From the NCBI GenBank assembly GCA_963666895.2, contig CAXXNS010000007.1, forward strand, positions 1 through 64,000: 64,000 nt of DNA, in the 5' to 3' direction. Within the stretch, counting starts at the first letter, position 1, and every line of letters starts with the position of its first letter. Made by a program: the position numbers and the translations under genes. This DNA comes from G963666895 sp963666895 (lineage in GTDB: Bacteria > Desulfobacterota > Desulfovibrionia > Desulfovibrionales > Desulfovibrionaceae). Below the pieces are notes generated by a model, which had not been told where the DNA came from, did no database searches, and saw nothing but the letters and a program-made list of their open reading frames with translations. Positions 57,438-64,000 of the stretch are shown in pieces.

Positions 57438-58709
57438 CTACTCCCGAATCTGGTTGTCGCCCAGGATGACGAACTTGGTGGTGGTCAGCTCCTTGACCCC
57501 CATGGGGCCGTAGGCGTGCAGCTTGGAGGTGGAGATGCCGATCTCCGCGCCCAGGCCCAGCTGGCCGCCGTCGTTGAACCGGGTGGAGGCGTTGGCGATG
57601 GTCAGGGAGGCGTCCACCTCGCGGATGAAGCGCAGGGCCCGGCCGTAGTCCGTGGTCAGGATGGCCTCAGTGTGGTTGGAGCCGTGCTCGGCGATGAACT
57701 CATGGGCCTCGGCCTGGCTGTTCACCACGCGCACGGCCATGATCAGGTCCAGAAACTCGAAGCCCCAGTCCTCGTCCGTGGCCGGCTCGGCGTACTTGCC
57801 AAGCAGCGGCAGGGAGCGCGGGCAGGCCTTGAACCCCACCCGGGCCTCGCCCAGGCGCTTGGCCACCAGGGGCAGGAGGTCGTCGGCCACGGCCGCGTGG
57901 ACCAGCAGGCACTCCAGGGCGTTGCACGCGCTGGGGTACTGGGTCTTGGAGTTGTGGATGATCTCCACTGCCGCTTCCAGGTCGCAGGTCTTGTCCGCGT
58001 AGATGTGGCAGACGCCCTTGTAGTGCTTGAGCACGGGCATGGCCGCCTGCTCGGTGACCGCCCGGATGAGCCCCTCGCCGCCCCGGGGGATGACCACGTC
58101 GATGTAGTCGGCCAGGGCCAGCATCTCGGTCACGGCCTCGCGGTCCGTGGTCGGCGGAATCTGCACCGCGTCCTTGGGCAGCCCGGCCTGTTCCAGGGCC
58201 TGGTGCATGAGGACGGCCAGGGCGGTGTTGGAATGCACGGCCTCGCTGCCGCCGCGCAGGATGACCGCGTTGCCCGCCTTGAGGCACAGGATGCCCGCCT
58301 CGATAGTGGCGTTGGGCCGGGACTCGTAGATCATGGCGATGACGCCCAGGGGCACGCGCATGCGGCCGACCAGCATGCCGTTGGGACGCTTGGTCATGGA
58401 CCCGATCTCGCCCACGGGGTCGGGCATGGCCGCCACCTCGCGGCAGCCCTGGATCATGGACGCCAGCACCTTGTCGGTGATGGTCAGCCGCTGGGTGCGC
58501 GCCTTGTCCAGGCCGCGCTTCTTGGCCGCGGCCAAATCCTTCTCGTTCTCGGCCAGGACGAATTCCCGCTTGTTGTCCAGCAGGTCGGCCAGGATTTCCA
58601 GGGCGCGGGCCTTGGCCCGGCCGTCCGCGGACGCCATGGCCCGGGAGGCGGCCCGGGCCCGCTTGGCCATGTTCAGTATCGCTTCGCGGAGCTCTTTATG
58701 CTTGGACAT
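57438..58709 (-). CDS. proA: Gamma-glutamyl phosphate reductase
   Basis: 423 residues. Second step of proline synthesis. ALDH-type fold with RMRVPLGVIAMIYESRPNAT, CLKAGNAVILRGGSEAVHSN, RGGEGLIRAVTEQAAMPVLK and the catalytic Cys in YPSACNALECLLVH. C-terminus AYGPMGVKELTTTKFVILGD. No proB is adjacent. Confidence 0.97.
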   Translation of the reverse strand: MSKHKELREAILNMAKRARAASRAMASADGRAKARALEILADLLDNKREFVLAENEKDLAAAKKRGLDKARTQRLTITDKVLASMIQGCREVAAMPDPVGEIGSMTKRPNGMLVGRMRVPLGVIAMIYESRPNATIEAGILCLKAGNAVILRGGSEAVHSNTALAVLMHQALEQAGLPKDAVQIPPTTDREAVTEMLALADYIDVVIPRGGEGLIRAVTEQAAMPVLKHYKGVCHIYADKTCDLEAAVEIIHNSKTQYPSACNALECLLVHAAVADDLLPLVAKRLGEARVGFKACPRSLPLLGKYAEPATDEDWGFEFLDLIMAVRVVNSQAEAHEFIAEHGSNHTEAILTTDYGRALRFIREVDASLTIANASTRFNDGGQLGLGAEIGISTSKLHAYGPMGVKELTTTKFVILGDNQIRE

Positions 58710-58866
58710 GAAAATCTCCTATGTTCGCAAGCCGTTGAAGCGCAGCTTGTCAGTCTCCATACTTGTGGCTACCCCGAGCGCATGGCGAAGTCAACGCGGC
58801 CGGGCGCGGACCACGGCCCATTTGGAACAATCCGCGTTTTTTCCCGGCCGACCTCACGCCTTTCCT

Positions 58867-58895
58867 TTGACTGTTTTTACATTTTTGATTAATAC
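58867..58895 (+). promoter_or_regulatory. Promoter of the TPR-ior operon
   Basis: TTGACT (58867-58872), 17-base spacer, TAATAC (58890-58895), in a short AT-rich stretch 61 bases before the first gene. No sigma-54 type -24/-12 pair (GG-N10-GC) with good flanks is seen here. Confidence 0.6.
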
Positions 58896-58956
58896 ACCGG
58901 CTCTCACTTCAATCACTGTTGTCATACAAAGACATCAACACGAGGCAAACCCGAAC

Positions 58957-59625
58957 ATGAGCCAACCGCAACCCAAGATTCCCGACCTGCGCGACCTGCA
59001 GGACAACGTCCCTGAAACCCTGCACCCCATCCTGAACTGGGCGGGCAAAAACAGCAAGCTGATCATCGGCGTGCTCTCCGTGGTCATCCTGGCCGTGGCC
59101 GCGTACTCCGTGATCAAGGTGGTCACGGGGCACCGGGAATCCTCGGCCCGCGACGAGCTGGCCGAGATTCTGCTCTCCGGCCCCTCGGACACCGAGTTTG
59201 AGCAGTTGGCCGCCCTGGCCGAGGACGCGCCCGAGGGCGTGGCCCTGCGCGCCCGCTTCGAGCTGGCCGCCGCCCAGGCGGACGCGAAGGAGTACGAGGC
59301 GGCCGCCCAGACCTTCGCCGAGCTGGCCAACACCACGGACCCCGACCTGCGCGCCCTGGCCACCATGAGCCAGGCCCGGTGCCTGCTCCTCGACGGCCGG
59401 CCCGACCAGGCCATGGGCGTACTGGGGGCGGTCAAGGACGCGGTGCCCGAGGCCTACTCCGGCCCGGTGACCCGGCTCTACGCCACCGCGGCCGAGGCCG
59501 CCGGACAGCCCGACGTGGCCGTGGCCGCGTACCAGGAGCTCCTGTCCAAGGGGCAAGGCGTGGACACCGAATACCTGCTCTACAAGCTCAACCAACTCTC
59601 GGCTGACGCCCAGACCGGAAGCTGA
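58957..59625 (+). CDS. Tetratricopeptide-like membrane protein (YfgM/BepA-type helper)
   Basis: 222 residues from ATG 58957 (MSQPQPKIPDLRDLQDNVPE), GAGG upstream. One TM at about 35-58 (SKLIIGVLSVVILAVAAYSV) and TPR-like helices outside (ARFELAAAQADAKEYEAAAQ; ATMSQARCLLLDGRPDQAMG). The layout (short cytoplasmic end, TM, periplasmic TPR) matches the YfgM group, which works with Sec and periplasmic chaperones. It lies 14 bases ahead of iorA. Confidence 0.75.
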   Translation: MSQPQPKIPDLRDLQDNVPETLHPILNWAGKNSKLIIGVLSVVILAVAAYSVIKVVTGHRESSARDELAEILLSGPSDTEFEQLAALAEDAPEGVALRARFELAAAQADAKEYEAAAQTFAELANTTDPDLRALATMSQARCLLLDGRPDQAMGVLGAVKDAVPEAYSGPVTRLYATAAEAAGQPDVAVAAYQELLSKGQGVDTEYLLYKLNQLSADAQTGS

Positions 59626-59639
59626 AACGAGGTCCATCC

Positions 59640-61478
59640 ATGGCGAACCCTCTGCTGAACGGCGCCCAAGGCGAAACCCATCTCCTGCTGGGCAACGAAG
59701 CCATCGTGCGCGGCGCGCTGGAGGCGGGCGTGGCATTCGTGTCCTGCTACCCCGGCACGCCCTCGTCCGAGGTCCCGGACACCTTTTTCCGGCTTTCCCC
59801 GGACGGGGACTACTATTTTGAATACTCGGTCAACGAGAAGGTGGCCCTGGAAGTAGCCGCGGGGGCGACCCTGGGCGGAGCCCTATCCCTGTGCACCATG
59901 AAGCACGTGGGCGTGAACGTGGCCGCCGACCCTCTGATGACCCTGTGCTACACGGGCTCTCCCGGCGGCCTGGTCCTCCTGTCCGCCGACGACCCGGGCT
60001 GCCACTCCTCGCAGAACGAACAGGACAACCGCTACTACGCCCGGCTGGGCGGCATGGCGGTCTTCGAGCCGTCCACGGCCCAGGAGGCCAAGGATATGAC
60101 CGCCCACGCCCTGGCCCTGTCCCGCGAGGTGGGCGGACCCGTGCTGCTGCGGACCACCACCCGGGTCAACCATCTTCGCGGCCCGGTCGTCTTCGACGAG
60201 ATCGCCAAGCCGGCCAAGCCCGCGGGCCTGAAAAAAAACCCGGCCCAGTTCGTGCCCATCCCGGCGTTCGCCCGGCCCATGCACGAGCGTCTGCTCAAGC
60301 GCATGGCCACCCTGGCCGAGGTTTCCGACTCCTCGCGGTTCAACACCATTTCCGGCAAGGGAACCCTGGGCGTGGCCGCCTCGGGCATCTCCCGGGCCTA
60401 CGTGCGCGACGCCCTGCGCGACCTGGGCCTGACCGGCAAGGTCAAGGTCCTGGACCTGGGCATGACCTACCCGCTTCCCAAACAGACCCTGGCCTCCTTC
60501 CTGAGCGGTCTGGAAAGCGTGCTGGTGGTGGAGGAGCTGGAGCCCATTTTGGAGAACGGGCTCAAGGCCCTGGCCCAGGAGCTTGGCAAGACCCTGCCCA
60601 TCCACGGCAAGGACTGGCTGCCCCTCAACGGCGAGTATTCCGTGGGCATGGCGGCCTCGGCCCTGGAGCGGCTGACCGGCCGGGAGCCCGCCCGGCGCAA
60701 GAGCTGCGACGCGGTGGAGGGCCTGCCCATGCGTCCGCCGAACCTGTGCGCGGGCTGCCCGCACCGGGCCATGTACTACGCGGTCCGGCAGGTCTTTGGC
60801 GACGACGCGATCTACTCCACGGACATCGGCTGCTACACCCTGGGCCTGCTGCCCCCGCTGAAGATGGCCGACATGCTCGTGTGCATGGGTTCGTCCATCT
60901 CGGCCGGGTCCGGCCTGTCCAAGGCCACGGGCCAGACCGTGGTCGGCTTCATCGGCGACTCCACCTTCTTCCACTCCGGCATGACCGGGCTGGCCAACGC
61001 GGTGTTCAACGGCCACAACGTCCTGCTGGTGGTCCTGGACAACCACACCACGGCCATGACCGGGCACCAGCCCCACCCGGGCGTGCCCGTGACCATCCAC
61101 GGCGAGAACACCCGACGCATCGAGATCGAGAAGGTCTGCGAGGGCCTGGGCGTCGCGGCCATCCGCACGGTCAACCCGCTGAACCAGAAGAAATCCCGGG
61201 CCGCCCTGGAGGAACTCAAGGACATGGACGGCGTGCGCGTGCTCATCGCCCGCGAGCCCTGCCCCCTGCACGCCCGGCGCGTGACCAGGAAGAAGCCCAC
61301 CCAGGCGGCCTACGTGCCCGAAGGCGTGGACATCGACATGGACCTGGCCGCCGGACTGGCCTGCCCGGCCTTCGAGTTCTGCGAGGGCGCGTTGAAGATC
61401 AATGAACAACTCTGCAACGGCTGCATGCTCTGTCTCCAGGTGTGCCCGGGCATCAAGGCCCGCAAGAGGGGGTCCTGA
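59640..61478 (+). CDS. iorA: Indolepyruvate ferredoxin oxidoreductase, alpha subunit
   Basis: 612 residues. Oxidises aryl-pyruvates to aryl-acetyl-CoA with ferredoxin as acceptor (or the reverse). Pyrimidine domain FVSCYPGTPSSEVPDTFFRL; TPP-binding domain IYSTDIGCYTLGLLPPL and GFIGDSTFFHSGMTGLANAV, with LDNHTTAMTGHQPHPG. The C-terminus has one full 4Fe-4S motif CNGCMLCLQVCP, plus CPAFEFC before it, so the second cluster motif may be incomplete. GAGG 7 bases before the ATG. Confidence 0.95.
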   Translation: MANPLLNGAQGETHLLLGNEAIVRGALEAGVAFVSCYPGTPSSEVPDTFFRLSPDGDYYFEYSVNEKVALEVAAGATLGGALSLCTMKHVGVNVAADPLMTLCYTGSPGGLVLLSADDPGCHSSQNEQDNRYYARLGGMAVFEPSTAQEAKDMTAHALALSREVGGPVLLRTTTRVNHLRGPVVFDEIAKPAKPAGLKKNPAQFVPIPAFARPMHERLLKRMATLAEVSDSSRFNTISGKGTLGVAASGISRAYVRDALRDLGLTGKVKVLDLGMTYPLPKQTLASFLSGLESVLVVEELEPILENGLKALAQELGKTLPIHGKDWLPLNGEYSVGMAASALERLTGREPARRKSCDAVEGLPMRPPNLCAGCPHRAMYYAVRQVFGDDAIYSTDIGCYTLGLLPPLKMADMLVCMGSSISAGSGLSKATGQTVVGFIGDSTFFHSGMTGLANAVFNGHNVLLVVLDNHTTAMTGHQPHPGVPVTIHGENTRRIEIEKVCEGLGVAAIRTVNPLNQKKSRAALEELKDMDGVRVLIAREPCPLHARRVTRKKPTQAAYVPEGVDIDMDLAAGLACPAFEFCEGALKINEQLCNGCMLCLQVCPGIKARKRGS

Positions 61479-61479
61479 A

Positions 61480-62070
61480 ATGGCTGAAGCGATCCGCATC
61501 TTCATGACCGGCGTGGGCGGCCAGGGGACCCTCACGGCCACCACCCTGCTGGCCCAGACCGTCCTGGACCAAGGGCTGGAGGTGACCTCGGGCGAAATCC
61601 ACGGCATGGCCCAGCGCGGAGGGGTGGTGGAGTCCACCATCCTCATCAACTGCGCCAGCCCCAAGCTGGGACCGGGCGAGGCCGACATCCTCATCGGGTT
61701 CGAGGCCCTGGAGACCCTGCGCGGCCTGCCCTACCTCAAACCCGGCGGGCACATCTTCTCCAGCTCCGAGTTCCAGTGGCCCCTGGCCGTGTCCATGGGA
61801 CAGGCCACCTGCCCGAGCCTGGAGACCATCGAGGCGGCCGCGTCCCAGTGCACGGACAAGGCCCGCTTCTACCCCAGCCAGGCCATGGGCCTGCAAGCGG
61901 GCGCGCTCCAGGCGGGCAACATCGCCCTCTTGGGAGCCGTGGCCGCGTCCGGCGCCCTGCCCTTTGACGAGAACGCGCTCCGCTCCACCCTGGAGAAACG
62001 TCTGAATCCCAAGATCGCAGGCGTCAACCTCAAGGCCCTGGACCTGGGCGTGGCGGCCGCCCGGGCGTGA
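61480..62070 (+). CDS. iorB: Indolepyruvate ferredoxin oxidoreductase, beta subunit
   Basis: 196 residues from ATG 61480 (MAEAIRIFMTGVGGQGTLTA), one base after iorA's TGA. Gamma-domain fold of 2-oxoacid oxidoreductases: TGVGGQGTLTATTLLAQ, then SGEIHGMAQRGGVVESTILI and ADILIGFEALETLRGLPYLK. Partner of IorA. Confidence 0.95.
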   Translation: MAEAIRIFMTGVGGQGTLTATTLLAQTVLDQGLEVTSGEIHGMAQRGGVVESTILINCASPKLGPGEADILIGFEALETLRGLPYLKPGGHIFSSSEFQWPLAVSMGQATCPSLETIEAAASQCTDKARFYPSQAMGLQAGALQAGNIALLGAVAASGALPFDENALRSTLEKRLNPKIAGVNLKALDLGVAAARA

Positions 62071-62077
62071 GGACACC

Positions 62078-63637
62078 ATGAACGGACCAGCAGGCGACCA
62101 TCTCGACACCCTGCGCCGGCTCCTGGACGAGCTGGCTCCCCAGGCGCCCCTGGAGGAATCCCTGGGCAGCCTCCTCAAGGTTCTGGCCAAGGAACAGGGC
62201 TACGTGCGAGCCTTCCTGGCCATCATGGACCCGGAAACCGAGAGCCTGAAGATATCGCTCACCCATTCGCCATCCAAATCCGACCAGGTCACCTATTCCC
62301 CGGGCCAGGGCGTCATCGGCCAGGTCTTCGAGACCGGCAAGGCCGTGGTGGTGCCGCGCATGTCCGAGAACAAGGAGTTCCTGAACAAGGCCTTCGGACG
62401 CCCCGATGAGGAACTGGCCCGCCTGGGCTTCATCTGCGTGCCCGTGGTCAGCCAGTCCGGCGGCGAGTCCGAGGTGTTGGGCACCCTGTCCGTGGACCTA
62501 CCGCTCATGCCCACCGAGGCTCTGGACGACCACCGCCGCCTGCTGGAAGTGGCGGCCGTGATGATCGCCAACCAGGTGGCCCGCCTCCAGGAAGAGATGG
62601 CTCTGCAGAAGCACCTCATGTCCCAGGGCATGAGCATGGGGCCGGACACCCCGCCGCCGTCGAACTTCGTGGCCGCTTCCAAGGCCATGCGCATGGTCCT
62701 TCGCCAAGCCCGGCAGGTGGCCCCGTCCCGGGCCACGGTCCTGCTGCGCGGCGAGTCCGGCACGGGCAAGGAACTCTTGGCCGAGGCCATCCAGGCCGGA
62801 TCCCCGCGCTCGGACAAGCCCCTCATCAAGCTCAACTGCGCGGCCCTGCCCGCCGAACTGGTGGAGTCCGAGCTCTTCGGCTACCAGAAAGGCGCGTTCA
62901 CCGGGGCCTACCAAAACAAGCGCGGCCTGTTCGAGGTGGCCAACAACGGCACCCTATTCCTGGACGAGATCGGCGAGCTGTCCCTGGACGCCCAGGCCAA
63001 GGTGCTGCGGGCCATCCAGGAGAAGGAAATCACCCGGGTGGGCGGCGAGCAGCCCATCATCGTGGACGTGCGCCTCATCTGCGCCACGCACCAGCCCCTG
63101 GAGGAGTTGCTCACCTCGGGCCGGTTCCGCGAGGATTTGTACTACCGCATCAACGTATTTCCGGTCTTCATCCCGCCCCTTCGCGAGCGGCGCGAGGACA
63201 TCCTGCCCCTGGCCGAGCACTTCCTGGGCGACTTCGCCGGGGAGTACGGCAAGCAGATCCGCCGCATCTCCACTCCGGCCATCGAGCTTTTGACCCTGTA
63301 CCACTGGCCGGGCAACGTGCGCGAGCTCCGCAACTGCGTGGAGCGGGCCGTACTGGTCTGCGAGGAGGAGGTCATCCGCACCTACCACCTGCCGCCCACC
63401 CTGCAGACCGCGGACTCCTCGGCCACGGGCACCAATCTGTCCTTTGGCGAGGCCGTGGGCAAGTTCGAGCAGGAGCTGCTGGTGGACTCGCTCAAAAAGA
63501 CCCGGGGCAACATGCTCCAGGCCGCGCGGGACCTGCGCGTGTCGTACCGCATCGTCAACTACAAGGTGAAAAAGTACGGCATCGACCCCAAGCGCTACAC
63601 GGCCTCGCCCCCGGCCAGGAAGAAGAAGTCCTCTTAG
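62078..63637 (+). CDS. NifA-type sigma-54-dependent activator (GAF-AAA-HTH)
   Basis: 519 residues. A GAF domain at about 20-175 (LEESLGSLLKVLAKEQGYVR; GQGVIGQVFETGKAVVVPRM) senses an unknown signal. The AAA domain at about 200-435 has Walker A GESGTGKELLAEAI, the sigma-54 loop GAFTGA, and Walker B GTLFLDEIGELSLDAQ. A Fis-type HTH near 475-505 (GNMLQAARDLRVSYRIVNYK) binds DNA. The order GAF-AAA-Fis is that of NifA. It is 7 bases after iorB, so it probably belongs to the ior operon. No sigma-54 promoter is seen in the operon. Confidence 0.92.
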   Translation: MNGPAGDHLDTLRRLLDELAPQAPLEESLGSLLKVLAKEQGYVRAFLAIMDPETESLKISLTHSPSKSDQVTYSPGQGVIGQVFETGKAVVVPRMSENKEFLNKAFGRPDEELARLGFICVPVVSQSGGESEVLGTLSVDLPLMPTEALDDHRRLLEVAAVMIANQVARLQEEMALQKHLMSQGMSMGPDTPPPSNFVAASKAMRMVLRQARQVAPSRATVLLRGESGTGKELLAEAIQAGSPRSDKPLIKLNCAALPAELVESELFGYQKGAFTGAYQNKRGLFEVANNGTLFLDEIGELSLDAQAKVLRAIQEKEITRVGGEQPIIVDVRLICATHQPLEELLTSGRFREDLYYRINVFPVFIPPLRERREDILPLAEHFLGDFAGEYGKQIRRISTPAIELLTLYHWPGNVRELRNCVERAVLVCEEEVIRTYHLPPTLQTADSSATGTNLSFGEAVGKFEQELLVDSLKKTRGNMLQAARDLRVSYRIVNYKVKKYGIDPKRYTASPPARKKKSS

Positions 63638-63650
63638 CCCACAAAAATAA

Positions 63651-63683
63651 AGGCCGCCCTGCGACGAACAGGGCGGCCTTTTT
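63651..63683. terminator. Bidirectional terminator between the activator gene and cysS
   Basis: AGGCCGCCCTG (63651-63661) pairs with CAGGGCGGCCT (63669-63679), 7-base loop. T run on the + strand (63679-63683) and TTTATTTTTG on the minus strand. Confidence 0.9.
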
Positions 63684-63700
63684 CTTTGCCGTAAAAAAGA

Positions 63701-64000
63701 TCAGGTCCGATAGACCCGTGCGCCCTTGGGCGTGTCCTCGACACGGAAGCCCAGGGCGGCCAGTTCATCGCGCAGGCGGTCGGACGCGGCGAAGTCCTTG
63801 CTCTTGCGCGCGGCTTCGCGCTGGGCCACCAGGGCCTGGGCCTGATCCGGCAGTTCGGACAAGGCCAGGGGCAGCAGGGCCTGATCCAGGATGCACAGCA
63901 CCTCATCCACCTGATTCAGGGCCTGCAAACAGGCCGCGGCTCCGGCCCGGGTCATGCGGTCGTCCAAGGCCAGCCCGTTGACGTGCTTGGCGAACTCGTT
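63701..64000 (-). CDS. cysS: Cysteinyl-tRNA synthetase, C-terminal part
   Basis: About 100 residues, running off the window edge. NEFAKHVNGLALDDR near the edge is followed by the anticodon-binding domain. KSKDFAASDRLRDELAALGF and VEDTPKGARVYRT are the classic C-terminus of CysRS. The catalytic core is outside the window. Confidence 0.93.
   Translation of the reverse strand, partial: NEFAKHVNGLALDDRMTRAGAAACLQALNQVDEVLCILDQALLPLALSELPDQAQALVAQREAARKSKDFAASDRLRDELAALGFRVEDTPKGARVYRT

Noticed and set aside
58710..58956. Sigma-54 promoter for the ior operon
   Set aside because: No convincing TGGCAC-N5-TTGC match; a sigma-70 type promoter fits instead.

Overview
The window is one stretch of a high-GC chromosome from a sulfate-reducing deltaproteobacterium, most likely a member of the Desulfovibrionaceae. 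This placement is inferred from gene content and order: a c-type cytochrome maturation cluster whose CcmE has a Cys (CxxxY) in place of the usual His, with no ccmH beside it; an RluD-CoaE fusion; a yicC / remA-like / gmk block; indolepyruvate oxidoreductase genes beside a NifA-type activator; and a DUF4416 gene. Nearly all genes are housekeeping and tightly packed, often with 1-8 base start/stop overlaps. I see no rRNA, tRNA, CRISPR array, prophage or insertion sequence.

Layout. 1-2780 (+): the end of an unknown gene, an Rsm22-type methyltransferase-like gene, lipB and lipA, all broken by single-base shifts that mostly fall in G/C runs. 2777-16694 (-): recJ (also frameshifted), then (in reverse coordinate order of transcription) a lipoprotein, gatC, gatA, two paralogous membrane proteins, mnmA, mtaB, a DUF4416 protein, yicC, a remA-like gene, gmk, pyrF, a TPR protein and an HDOD protein. 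16824-27251 (-): a bile-acid:Na+ symporter-like gene with one missing base, grpE-dnaK, an M29 aminopeptidase, a membrane protein, and dnaJ(cbpA)-cbpM-clpB. Both chaperone operons are preceded by the same promoter-like element. 27287-29655 (-): rhomboid protease and the RluD-CoaE fusion. 29800-32854 (+): upp-uraA uracil salvage and a glycosyltransferase. 32955-40791 (-): AhpD-like protein, TetR regulator, hisA, lipoprotein, hisB, tatC, tatB, guaA, guaB. 40820-45787 (-): livKHMGF branched-chain amino acid transporter. 45977-51198 (-): ccmEFABCD plus a TPR protein. 51358-52419 (-): CNNM/CBS protein.

52490-53450 is a sharply AT-rich island with two small, unrecognised membrane-protein genes on the + strand. 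It is the only clearly foreign-looking segment. 53475-58709 (-): cysteine desulfurase, heptosyltransferase-like GT9, membrane protein, nadD, proA. 58867-63637 (+): TPR-like membrane protein, iorA, iorB and a sigma-54-dependent activator. The window ends inside cysS (-).

The observations most worth following are the shared promoter element of the two chaperone operons, the duplicated 32-bp gatA tail that precedes each of two paralogous membrane genes, the AT-rich island, the upp leader hairpin, the enlarged TatC periplasmic loop and the Cys-rich GrpE N-terminus. I do not find a large, wholly new multigene system.
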